A stretch of DNA of 64,000 nt from Bryopsis sp. KO-2023 (Eukaryota; Chlorophyta; Ulvophyceae; Bryopsidales; Bryopsidaceae), in the NCBI GenBank assembly GCA_030272585.1, contig BSYQ01000001.1:7192001-7256000 (forward strand), written 5' to 3'. The notes beneath the pieces were generated by a model. The model ran no database searches. It saw nothing but the letters and a program-made list of their open reading frames with translations, and was not told the origin of the DNA. This document shows, piece by piece, positions 12,556 to 23,363 of the stretch; within the stretch, counting starts at the first letter, position 1, and the number at the start of each line of letters is the position of its first letter. Position numbers and translations under genes: made by a program.

Positions 12556-13326
12556 CGTTCACAGATACTCAGGAAACAGGGCTCGATCGAGTCCGTGGAC
12601 GCGGATCTGGCGATGTGCGGGTGAACCGTTTCGAGGAAAAGCCAGGGGAGCCTTATGTCCTGGGGGACGACAATCGACGGCAAGGGGAAAACATTCGAAC
12701 ATGCGAACATTACAGGCGAAGATGCGGCCCAGGAGATTCTTTTTCGGGGCATCTGTCATGAGCCTCACAACAACAAACGGTTCGATAAAAGATGCCTCCG
12801 CTTCAGGTCCGAGGTATGAGGGGGGATTGTGGATGGCGTGAGCTTGGGGGGATGTTTCTCGGACCAGTTCTGAGCGAGGCGAATTGTTCATGATCGCGAC
12901 CTTGAGGTGACAGGATTGCGGCGGAGGTCCTCCGAACCGTTCCCCCAGGTTGCCAACTTCGATGATCAGCGTAAGACGAGAACGGTTCATTTCGTATTTG
13001 TGCTTAAATTCAAACAAGGCCCCAACATACCGATCGTTAGAATCAATTCAGCCCGGCTCCAGCGACCACGAGGCGTTGTGGCGAGATGATTCATTGAAAT
13101 CATGCAAGAACTCTCTATTCTGCTGCATGGCCAAAAAACAAAGTGGCAACGAGCTTGTCACCTGATTCTTTCCCCCACCCCCTCCCTTCCAAAAAAAAAA
13201 AGAAGAAAATAGAAAAAACATCATCCTTCAAATGCTTCATTCCTTCCAAAAATGCTGCTAGCCAAAAATGGTTCCCCCACAGGGAGAAAAAACAACGACG
13301 AATTGGTCTCCACCTGCATTCACAAA
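12556..13326. other. Interval upstream of BTA1 with a long minus-strand open frame
   Basis: This stretch lies between the stop of the ViaA-like gene and the BTA1 start, both on the minus strand. It should hold the ViaA 3' UTR and the BTA1 promoter and leader. A minus-strand frame of 152 codons (13017-12559) ends just 3 bp before the BTA1 ATG. It resembles no known family and could be a chance frame or an upstream ORF. A-rich tracts lie near 13190-13220. Confidence 0.4.
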
Positions 13327-16300
13327 TTAATGCTTCTTTCCCTTTTTTTTCTGTTTTCCTTCCAGCCTCAATCTTTTCATTTCCGCTTTCCGCAAGGCCT
13401 CCTGTCTTAGCCCGGCCATTTTCCTTCGGGTGTCCCCTTCAATATCATCCCAGTCGAATTTCATGGAATCGTCTTCCTTCACCGACGCCCAGTTTTCGAA
13501 TTCTTGGATCCTTATCTCAGTCTTCCCATTTGATAAGTAGTTTGTGCATAGCGACCTTCCAAGTGGGATGGAAAAAAACAGCAAAAACAAAAGAAATCAT
13601 TACTCCAAATTCTTTGGAAATATGGCTTTTGCTTCCTCAATTTCACTTCGTTGTACCACATATGCCAGACAGTGTCTAAATGCCTATGAAAATGATTGTC
13701 ATTTAAATTCTAGAATAAAACAGCCCATTGGACAGCACAAATCACGCACCTCAGCACAGCAGGATCGGACCGCCTCTCCTCAGGGGATCCAATGATCAGT
13801 CCATGTACTCTCAATCCAAGCTTTTCCTTTGCACCGGCCAGCTTCCTCATGATTTCTTGACCGGGTTGTCGAAGCTCCCCGTCAGACACCAGCAGGATAT
13901 CCGAGTTGGCCCACTTCGCATCTGTCAGCCTGTCCAAGCACCTCTTCACGGGTTCGTTGAAATCGGATCCACCATTGAAAACCTTCTCCAGGAAATCCAG
14001 AAGATTGTTGACGCTTTTCATATCCTGATTCAGCTCCAACTCACGCACCTACATCGAGAGCACCAAGATTCGATTTGACCCCAAATCCTTACAATTGCTT
14101 TAACTGGAAGGCACTCCATCTGGAGCCAGCGAGGACATCCCAGCATCGTCCATTCTCTGTCTTTCTTTTCAGTCTATGTGGAATACCAAATGATAGAATT
14201 CTATTTTCTTATGTTTTGGTTTCTTATTCCCTCAATGAAACTTCATCGTCTTAACTCTCGACAGAAGTTATCACACTTGTGTAGCAGCTCACCTCCTGGG
14301 GCCCCGAAAAGGCAAACACATAGCATCCCCTCTCCTGTTCCTTGGCTGCTCGCATGCATTCCAGTGACAGGGATTTGGCAACCGTTTCCCTGGGTCCCCT
14401 CATCGACCCAGACGTGTCCACACAAAGCAAAATTGGACCCCGATCCGCAGTGGGCCTAATTTCCCTCCTTTCAGGAATGATGTTGGTGGGGAAGTCTCCC
14501 CATCCATCCCTCTCATAGGTCGCCAAGGCTTTCTCCGCAAGCTTGGCAAAAAACAGCAGCTTTGCCTGTCGGATTTCCCTGCCTCTGGCCAGCAGCGCCG
14601 ACTCTGATGGCAACAGTCTGGAAATGTCATCCGATCGGGTCAACCCTCGAGTTTCTTGCTGCTCCAGCACAGTTCTGAGGAGTCCATCTCGACCTTTCAT
14701 GTCCAGATACTGCACGGGAGCTCGCCGAAGCGGACCCCAGCCGCCCCCCCTACCGAGGGATCGCACCAAATCTCGGAGCTCTTTGAGATCTTCGAGTTTT
14801 TGTCGGAGTTCGTCCATTTGGGCCCAACCTTTCCTTTCCCAGAGTTGGCCCCCCAAATCGAACTCCCCAGCTCGACCCCCACCAAGCAAGCTCTCCAGCC
14901 CCTCGAAAGCTTTTCCTGCCTGCTCAACCACAATCACCAGCGATGACTCAATCTATGCCAAATGCATCACAAGAACAGTGTCCATGCAGCCTTTGGGTCA
15001 AATTTAACACAAATGCTTCCTGCAACAAGAATCCAAGCAAGAACAACGAAAGCTGTTTCTTTTCAGGAGAGCGATCTTTCAGTGTATATACACCCTGACC
15101 GTCTCAGATTTCCTACCTTTGATAGGGCTTGCATAGGTGCTAACCACATCTTGAACAGTTCTCTCGTCACCTCCACAGCTGTTCTCTTGTCCAGAGGTAA
15201 CCCAGCCAGCGGATCTTTTTTCACTTTCTTTTTCTTCTTCTTTTTCTTCTCGCTCGCAGCAAGCTCCTCCGCACTAATACCTTGATTCATCCTCACTGCA
15301 AATATTCGAGCCCACCCCTTAATCACACCCATTCAAGCTTTCCAAACCATTCAGGCCACCCAACCACAACCTCAAACAAAAGATCGCACAGAACGGGAAA
15401 AAAACACCAAAAAAACACTGTGACAGACCCCCTCCAGAAACTTTAATTATTGTTCCATATTTTCCTTCCAAACCTAGACTTGAAAAGGGTTTTTTGACAG
15501 GGAATTCTTACCAGCTCTGGCTCTCGCCTCTTTCTCCTTCAGCTCGGCTATCGTTTCGTATCGATTTCCATCGAAATCAGTCGCCCTCTCTGTCGAGACT
15601 TCCTCCTCCTCCCTACCACAACCAGGATGCACAACACGATTCAACAGACCTGACAATTTGCAAGAAAAGAAACAGAAACAGAAATTACATTTCGCGAAGG
15701 TCCAATCCGCCCTCAAAAAAAATTAAAAAAATTCCAAAGGACCTATGCCCCCCCCCCCAGCATTCAAAAATCGCAGCAAGATTTGGGTGTGCGATGTCGA
15801 ATGTGGAATCTTACCCAGCCAAGACCTTGTGGTACTTGCACACAGTCGACAGAAGACTCATGATCAGTGCCTCCCTCACACCGGAGTACTTCTTAGCAAA
15901 CCTCGCGACATCCAGCCTTGACATTCCCCTGATCAAAGTCGATCTCAACGGCTCTGCGGGCCACTGCAACTCAGACACGCTGCGGCCTGCAGCGAAGAGC
16001 TCCCCGTCCGCCTTCAGCTGGCTGAGAGTGTTGTCATCTGGCAACAGGCCACGCTCCAGAGCGGCCTGCACTCAAAAACATTAAAACAATTCACAAAGCC
16101 ATTCAGGAAAGTATATTTTACAGGCGGGTAGTTAAGTACCCAACAAGAAGCATCAAATGAGGTCACCAAGAGCAAAACAATAAAAAAAATAAACTTTTAT
16201 AAAATTTGGGTGCAGGCCTACCTGCCACACAAGGAGACCTCTTGCACTTTCTTGAAGGGCTTCAGATGAATCTCCACCTTCCACTTTTGCCCTGCAAGCA

Positions 16301-16619
16301 TATATCCCAGCATTGGGTAATTTTTTTTCATAATCAATGACCAACCCAGCCGCGCTATCAAGGCATACATGAATACATGTATTGCTTTCCTCAGTTTTTT
16401 GAAAACAAGGGTCATGTAATGCAATAATACTTGACCCATGCTCCTGGAAAATCAGTGGAGTTTTTGAAATTTTTCCTGATATTTAATTTTCACAAAGCAA
16501 TGGCGCTGGAGAGTGCATTGATGTCTATCCCCACCTCACATGAGCCAAACGGAGAAGCCAAGGAAGGTGCCTTGCAGAAACATCCCCCATTTCTCCCAGC
16601 CCTTGCAGAATCGCCACAT
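13327..16619 (-). CDS. ViaA-like VWA-domain protein, partner of the RavA ATPase
   Basis: Eight exons join in phase to about 622 residues: 16540-16619, 16222-16291, 15815-16065, 15512-15612, 15117-15295, 14293-14952, 13750-14048, 13327-13555. The N-terminal half is helical (ALERGLLPDD…, ALIMSLLSTVCKYHKVLAG), with a charged, lysine-rich linker. The C-terminal half is a VWA domain with MIDAS motif CVDTSGSM at about 404-411, then GGSDFNEPVKRCL and ILLVSDGEL, and a basic tail. The order and motifs match E. coli ViaA (YieM), which binds and stimulates RavA. The family also resembles CoxE-like VWA proteins. It lies head to head with the RavA-like gene. The first exon (ATG at 16619) is the weakest call and does not look like a typical transit peptide, so a different 5' exon may exist. 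Confidence 0.85.
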
Positions 16620-17081
16620 GGCTGCCCTGCTCGATTTCTGGACTTGCTACTGCCGAGAGGGATTGAATGGGGTGTCGGGAGGATGTTCTGTAATGGAGGG
16701 GGGGGATTGGAAAAAAAGGCCTGTTGCTCCCAGAACTGGGTCTATTCAGGGAGCCAGCAGCCAACACAGGCTTTCCAGGATGGCAACATGGTGAGGAGAC
16801 GCGAAACACGTGCATTCTGTTGGGGTAGGGGCAAAAAAACGGAACAAAAAAAACCGGGTGGGTTCGGAGGGACGGACACCGCCCTGGGGTGAAACAAAGG
16901 TCGAGGAAAACGTCACACTAAAAAAGATTTGGATTGCGATGAAGATTCTCCACGTAATTCTGATGTGATTTCCAGAAACGACAGAAGACCACTTTTCTGT
17001 GCTTTTTTTTTTACCCTCAGGGTTGCTCTTCCCTTCGCCACTCCGTTTTCGTTTTCGCCCCGTGTTGGTCCCCCAGCAACG
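16620..17081. promoter_or_regulatory. Divergent promoter region shared by the ViaA-like and RavA-like genes
   Basis: The 462 bp between the two proposed start codons must contain both core promoters and leaders. It includes a G-run near 16699-16706 and pyrimidine-rich stretches near 17005-17030 just upstream of the RavA ATG. No canonical TATA box was recognised. Co-regulation is inferred from the arrangement and from the known partnership of the products. Confidence 0.5.
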
Positions 17082-20000
17082 ATGAACACCATTTACTGCA
17101 AAGCGCCGGCTCGCGCTTCCGTTTTATCAAGGCCGAGAGCGGCGCGTTGCTCTGGTGTGAATCCTGCGAGGATTGCTTCTCGTCCTTTATGTCCTGCCTT
17201 CAGAGACCTTCCCTGCGTGCGAGATGTCGGCTTGAAAGCCGTGAAGTCTCAGGACGCTAGCGACACCTTGGACGCAGCAACGGTTCAGTTGATTGCTGAT
17301 CTCACCGCTGGCGTCGACGCCAGCGTGAAGGAGGTTGTCGCGAAACACGCCGAAGAAGCGAAGTTGGAAGGCGTGATGGAGGGTGTGGACAGCATTCTCC
17401 GCAAAAAAGTTCTGAAGTCTATCCACGAACTCCAGGCTGGACTGCTCGAGAGGGAAGTCGAGGTAACTGAAGCTTGAAGTGTGGTTGGAGCGTGGCTGAC
17501 AGAAACACCCCCACAGCTCGATCAAGGGGAAGTCCTGTGAGTTGAGTGTTGTGTGTTATTATTAGGTCCGGTTGCTTCTGTTGGCTGCCTTGTGTGGAGA
17601 GCATCTGCTGCTGTTGGGACCTCCAGGTGATGCTCCTTTCTAACAAATCAAATGGATCAGACAGTGGCGTGGTTGAAACCCTCAGAAAGGTGGAATTCAC
17701 CCGATCCTTTACAAAAGAGGGGAATTTGTTGTGTTTAATTCGTGACATTTGAAAATTCAATATTTTTTGTGGCCACAATCAGGAACTGCAAAGTCGGAGC
17801 TGTCTCGCCGTCTCAGTGGGCTCTGTGGAGGAAAATATTTTGAGAGGCTGTTGACCCGATTTTCAGTTCCAGAGGAGCTCTTTGGGCCTCTTTCGATGAG
17901 AGGTGATTCTTGAACGACTAATATAGAAGATGATATGTGGTCAATTTCATATCTCATTCGGAAAAATCAGTTTCCTTTTCCTTGCTGAAGATTTAGTATT
18001 TATTTATTTTATATAGTTTCCCCCTGCAACACATGCAACAGTTTCGAGGCTCAGGTCACTCACAGGCAAGGGTTTTGTCCGATTATGGAGGAGTTATTCC
18101 TATATTGCATTGAGCTCAACACAACAATGGTCCCATGTGTTTTTTTTCTTTTGTTGGGGAAGGATGGAAGCCCGCAGAAAAGAAATTGATTTGAAAATAA
18201 CCGGTGGAAAACTTTTCCCTGCATTCGATTAGGGTTGGAAAACGACGTGTACGAGAGGAAAATCGATGGATATCTCCCAACCGCTGAGGTAGCTTTCATC
18301 GACGAGATCTTCAAGGCCAACTCTGCGATTCTGAATGCCCTGTTGACTTTGCTGAACGAGCGTCTCTTCGACAACGGAAACGAGCGATTGGAGGCACCCC
18401 TTCTGTGTTTGGTCGGTGCTTCCAACGAGCTCCCCGAGAGTGAAGAGCTGGATGCCCTGTACGATCGATTTTTGATTCGCCGCCAAGTGGCGCAAGTGTC
18501 CAGCGGGCAATTATCCAAACTTGCGAGATTGGCGGCCGGCAGAAAAGATCTGGCTGTGGAGGAGCTCAGCTCGGATTCCAATGGGGGTCCGGTGGACCTT
18601 GATGTCGAGAAAATAGCAATGGAAGAGTTCAGGTAATCAGGAAATGGTGGGCATGTTGGCAGCGCAGAAATTCTCTTTCTGCGTGTGGAATCTGACATTC
18701 AATCCTACTTTGGGAAAATGCGATGGGCGCTGTAGAAAAATAAAAAAATACTTACTCCGTCCCAGAATAACTGTCCACTAACATTTAAGGTTACAGTTCA
18801 TCAGTACGATATCCATTTGCTCTGAAATTTTGTGGGCAGCATCTCTGATACACATAGATGAAGCCCACAAAATTTCAGATCCATTAATCGAGAGGTTATG
18901 ATGCAGTGACTCCAATACCAGAAACGAAGCGAAAACTGGATTTTCACCTCCCTTATGAGCGTTTTGACACGTTACAAGTTCATCGTTTGCCTCAAAATTT
19001 TGTCAACACATGCCTCAGATGTTCTGTCGTGAGCTCACAATATTTCGTAGTAATTGAACCAGTGAGTAAAGCATGATGTCGTCGTCTAGTAAATCGTGAC
19101 GACTATAAAACCGAGGAAAGTCGACCTCTGAAACCGAAAATAGCGGCGCGGTGCGCGAACTCCACCTCGACCTCGCAAACGTCATAAACGCAACTCAAAA
19201 GACCTTTGCGCGCCAGTTCGCTTGAAAATAGGAGCGACAGTCACCAAGCTGCCTATAAAATGGGACTTTGACACGGAATGCCAAGCGCATTATACGAGAG
19301 GCCAGGTGGAATTTTCAGAGCAAATTTTGGGGATACACTATACAAAGTGTATATTGTTGCTTTATAAAAGTATCTTACAATTTTGGATTAATTTTAGTAT
19401 GCAAATTGTAAAAGTTGTCGAAGTGAAAATCCAGTTTTCGCTTCGTTTCTGGTATCGGAGACACTGCATCACAACCTCTCGATTAATGGATCTGAAATTT
19501 TGTGGGCTTCATCTATGTGTATCAGAGATGCTGCCCACAAAATTTCAGAGCAAATGGATATCGTACTGATGAACTGTAACCTTAAATGTTAGTGGACAGT
19601 TATTCTGGGACGGAGTAAGTAGAATTTTGGCATCGGAGCAATGAGTCAAGGATTGTCAGGATTTTTCTCAGAAAGAGATAATAACAATTGACTGTCTCTT
19701 TCTGATGATGGATGGAATTAAGAGAACGATAACGAGTGCGGTTAAAAGATCGTTGTGCATTTGAAAGTGTGTGCAAACTTTTTCTCTCTTTTTCTTGCAG
19801 GACAGCAGCTGAAAATGCCTATGCTTCAGTGGATGTGCCTGAGTCTGTCGTCGATATTCTCACGAGTTTGAGGGACCATCTCCAAGACAAATGTGAACCA
19901 CCTATCTACGTATCAGATCGTAGATTCATGAAGGCAATCCAATTACTGCAAGTTGCTGCCAGTGCAGATGGTCGGAGTCAGGTGGAAATCTGTGCACAAC

Positions 20001-21137
20001 AGAGGATCAAAACTGTTTGGTTTTGCCCTTCAAAGACTAGGGTTTGGAAAGAAACAGAAACAGAAATTACAAGTTTCGTAGTGCAAAGCTGCTCTCATTG
20101 AGGGTTTTCTGGCCACTCTCACTCCCTGCAGTTTTTTTGAACTTTTCTGATTTTCTGGCGAAGGTCAACGAGTACGACTGCTTGTTGCTGGAGCATGTGT
20201 TTGGAAATCGACCAGATGATGCGCAGAAGGTCAAGAGCTTTGTGGTGGAAACCATTGCGTCTGACCCTGGCTTGCAGCAATCTGCACTGGTGTTCTTGGG
20301 ATTGTTCGGAAGAGCCTGCAGAGTGCTGGGTAAGACACACCATCCCTGCTGTGCCGTCATTAGTCATTTCCTCAGAAGATTGTCAGTGCCAACTTTTCGC
20401 CCACTAACATTTGGTCTATGAGCTGAGATTCGAGGCAAGGTGATGTTCATTTTCCGACTGCGATCTCTCTCGTTCTTGTTTTTTCAGACAATCCAACTGA
20501 TACCGAGATTGCTGAGGCAACAGAGGAGGTATCGGCTCTGGTTAAATTGTTGGAGGCTCGCCATGGTGGGATTGCCCAAACTCTGGATGGTGAATTCCCA
20601 GACCTGAGGGCGACCATCTGGCAGAGCGAGGGAACTGTGCAGGCTGCCGTGCAATCTTTGACACCACAGATGACAGAGAACAGGAAAAAGGTAGGAGTGG
20701 TTAGAAAAACCCCTTCGAAAACAGAAGTCAGACTCCTGTGCATGTGTGTGTTTGTGTTTATTTTCCAAAGATATACCCTGACATTTTCCCCATCCCTTTG
20801 GGAATTCATCTAAACTGAGTGTGCAGCCATTTCTGGCAGGAGGTATTTCTGGTGAGTCGACTCAGTTTGTTTGTAAAGGAGCAACACGAACACTGTGTGC
20901 AAATGTGTGAGAGATGTAATTGCATCAAAAAAAGAAAAATAGGTTGGTGCGTTTTTATGCATGAAAATTTGATATATGTATATACATTGGTGATGTGCGT
21001 TTTAGGTGGTTGATCTTTTGCGGGAAGCTAAGCTGGTTGAAGCTTGCCTCAAGGAAAAAACGGAGGCCAGCGTCCTCGAGAGATTGCTCCCAAAGAGATT
21101 CAAGCAATACAAAAAGGGAATCTCTGGGGCTGCTTAG
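17082..21137 (+). CDS. RavA/MoxR-family AAA+ ATPase with plastid-type leader
   Basis: Eight exons join in phase to 547 residues: 17082-17462, 17566-17626, 17783-17902, 18233-18632, 19801-19981, 20164-20329, 20488-20690, 21006-21137. The first ~55 residues are Arg/Ser/Ala-rich and lack acidic residues until a late Asp, like a chloroplast transit peptide. The AAA+ core shows Walker A GPPGTAKS (145-152), [15 protein letters not shown], Walker B AFIDE (208-212), [18 protein letters not shown] (sensor 1 and arginine-finger region) and [17 protein letters not shown]. These match bacterial RavA motif for motif (E. coli RavA is 498 residues). RavA hexamers work with ViaA as a chaperone-like machine. 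The C-terminal part is only weakly conserved. Intron 4 (18633-19800) is enlarged by a transposon-like insertion. Plastid location is inference. Confidence 0.93.
18751..19619. mobile_element. MITE-like element with 197-bp terminal inverted repeats and TA duplication
   Basis: The left arm 18751-18947 and right arm 19423-19619 are near-perfect reverse complements. Both ends read inward from CTTACTCCGTCCCAG, and each end is flanked by TA (18749-18750 and 19620-19621). The terminal sequence and TA target resemble Stowaway/mariner-type MITEs of plants. The central ~475 bp has no transposase-like frame, so the element is probably non-autonomous. Each arm itself contains a smaller palindrome built around TGAAATTTTGTGGGC. 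It sits in intron 4 of the RavA-like gene and leaves the splice sites intact. Confidence 0.85.
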
Positions 21138-21734
21138 ACGATCAGGAAATCGTCTGGCCACCTAGGTGTTTCGTTTTTTTCTCTTTCCTGTTTTCCAACT
21201 AACGAGTAAGAAAAGCATGAATTGCCGTTTTTGAAAAAATGAATCTCTTGTGTAGAGTAGGTAGGTTGAAGGTGAAAATATGGAGTTTTGAAGATGCAGG
21301 CAGATTTTTGTTTCTTTTTTGCCTTTCTTTTTGGTTGCTTGATCTCCATTAACAGGTTTTTTAAGGGGGGAGAGCGAAGGAATAGTGGGTGGTGAGGTAT
21401 GGTTTGGATGGAATCTTTGTTGGTTGCTTTTTACAATCTTGTCTTGAAAATTTTGGGCTGAAAATCCAGTGGTGGAGCAATGACTCAAATCAGGGAAAGT
21501 GAGAGAAAGTGTGAGGATTCGATTTCACCAACACCTCAGCTCGATGTTTAGACAGAAAACCTGATTCTGTCAAAGCGGCCAGTTTCCACCCTGCCTTCCC
21601 TAGACCCACAACCCGAAGGCCTCTGCTTCTCCACAAACTACTTCTCGTGAACTGAATCCCCGTTTTAAAGGTCGGAGCCACCCCACCAAAACGTTGTATT
21701 AAAACCTATAAGGAGGGAATCGAGGTCGAAAAAC
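21138..21734. other. Gene-free interval between RavA-like and copine-domain genes
   Basis: It holds the presumed RavA 3' UTR and the promoter of the downstream + gene. No coding potential was seen. Pyrimidine-rich tracts lie at 21170-21190 and 21310-21335. Confidence 0.5.
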
Positions 21735-22682
21735 ATGGGTGCGGGGGGGAGCAAACCGGACAAAGAGTCACAGGTGTCCACGTTCGAAACAATTTTGGAC
21801 TCCTACGAGACGCTGGAGGACGTACAGGGGGCCCTCAGGCAAGCAGGCTTAGAGTCGTCGCACTTGATCCTCGGACTCGACTTCACCAAGTCGAACGAAT
21901 GGACGGGCGTGAACTCGTTCGGTGGGCAGTGCCTGCACGCCGTCAACGTCGAGATCAATCCGTACCAGGAAGCCATCTCCATCATCGCTCGAACCTTGGC
22001 GTCGTTTGACGACGACCATCTGATTCCCTGCTACGGTTTTGGAGACGCGACCACTGGGGACACCGGAGTTTTTTCGTTTTACCAGAATGACGTCCAAGCC
22101 CACGGGTTGGACAGCGTTTTGCAGCGATACAAGCAGATGGCACCGTTCGTGCAGTTGGCGGGCCCCACCTCATTCGCACCGCTCATCAAGCAAGCCATGA
22201 AGGTGGTGGTGGACAGCGGAAACAAATACCACATTCTGGTGATCGTTGCAGATGGCCAGGTGACACCAACTTGCCTCAAAGACACAATCAATGCAATTGT
22301 GGCAGCAAGTCACCTGCCCCTTTCGATCATCATGGTGGGGGTTGGAGATGGCCCATGGGAAACCATGCAAGTTTTCGATGATCAGCTCCCTGTTCGGAAA
22401 TTCGACAACTTCCAGTTCGTGAATTTCCATGAGGTGAAGGCCCAAGCTGCGGTGTATTCCGAAATGAAGAAGAGGGAGGCTCATTTCGCACTGCATGCCC
22501 TCATGGAGATCCCTTTGCAATACCGGACCATCGTGAAGCTGGGGTTGTTGCAGAGCTCGAAATCTAAAGGCCATTTGAAAGGCATGGAGCCGAACCTGAT
22601 GCCACCCCCACCCGCTGTGATGCAAGCGGATATGATGGCTATGGCGGGGACAATGAACCCCTCTGCTCCTCCTCAAATGTGA
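21735..22682 (+). CDS. Copine/VWA-domain protein related to RGLG, without RING finger
   Basis: A single uninterrupted frame of 315 residues. It begins MGAGGSK, a good N-myristoylation signal for membrane attachment. A copine-type VWA domain spans about 25-275, with the metal site DFTKSNEWTG, then YGFGDATTGD, GPTSFAPLI and IIMVGVGDGPW. Plant RGLG proteins have this myristoylated copine domain followed by a C-terminal RING ubiquitin-ligase domain. Here the protein ends after a Pro/Met-rich tail (PPPPAVMQADMM) with no Cys/His pairs, so ligase activity is not expected. Metal-dependent membrane or partner binding is inferred. It is intronless, unlike most neighbours. It could equally be called a short copine-like protein. 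Confidence 0.9.
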   Translation: MGAGGSKPDKESQVSTFETILDSYETLEDVQGALRQAGLESSHLILGLDFTKSNEWTGVNSFGGQCLHAVNVEINPYQEAISIIARTLASFDDDHLIPCYGFGDATTGDTGVFSFYQNDVQAHGLDSVLQRYKQMAPFVQLAGPTSFAPLIKQAMKVVVDSGNKYHILVIVADGQVTPTCLKDTINAIVAASHLPLSIIMVGVGDGPWETMQVFDDQLPVRKFDNFQFVNFHEVKAQAAVYSEMKKREAHFALHALMEIPLQYRTIVKLGLLQSSKSKGHLKGMEPNLMPPPPAVMQADMMAMAGTMNPSAPPQM

Positions 22683-23363
22683 TTGGCTCAGCTGGGGAAG
22701 ACTATCGATCGCCGAGTTGGCACCACGATCTCCCACGACCTGTTTGGAATGTGTCCTGATTGAGGGAGCGAATGGTGAACGTGTGTAGCAACAAGGGCAT
22801 TGAATGCATCGGGCTGTTGTGGAGGAGGAGGGGGCAGAGGAGAACAGCAACAGTGGAGCGAAATCTGGACTGGATCTTTTTCACCTACATGTAGAAATGT
22901 GCATGCGGCATGGATGGACTATTCTGAAGTAGAAATCATCTTTCAACAGATTCTTTTGTACATCGATTGTTTTTGGGGGTTTTCATGGGATGCGATTGAG
23001 GTTGCCATGCCTATGGTTGTGTTTTGGCCTTCGCTGGAAGATGTTTGGGGGAGTGAACGACCGGAGAGTAGGGTGGCCAGCAACACCTCTTGATTCTTGA
23101 ATTTTATGTGTTTTGTGAGTTTGATGTTTACCATGGATAGGTAGGTTGGGAAAAGAAATAAGGCTATATTTCTGTATCGTTGACATAGATATCTCCTCGT
23201 GGGTAGTGCTGGAGAGAAACAGTGAGAATGGACAATGTTAATATACGGCGGGTTTGGTGGAGCGTGAAGTGGCCAAACCCGTTTCACTTGTCAATTAGCT
23301 GTAAATTTGACAAGGATGTTGCAGAAGAAATTTGTCAAAAACGGGAGGGGGCCCCAAACAGCC
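22683..23363. other. Gene-free interval between converging 3' ends
   Basis: It lies between the copine-domain gene (+) and the CSTPP1-like gene (-). The longer frames here are short and show no domain; it most likely holds the two 3' UTRs. Confidence 0.5.

Noticed and set aside
19222-19569. 115-codon frame inside the RavA intron
   Set aside because: It overlaps the right arm of the inverted-repeat element and has no transposase motifs.
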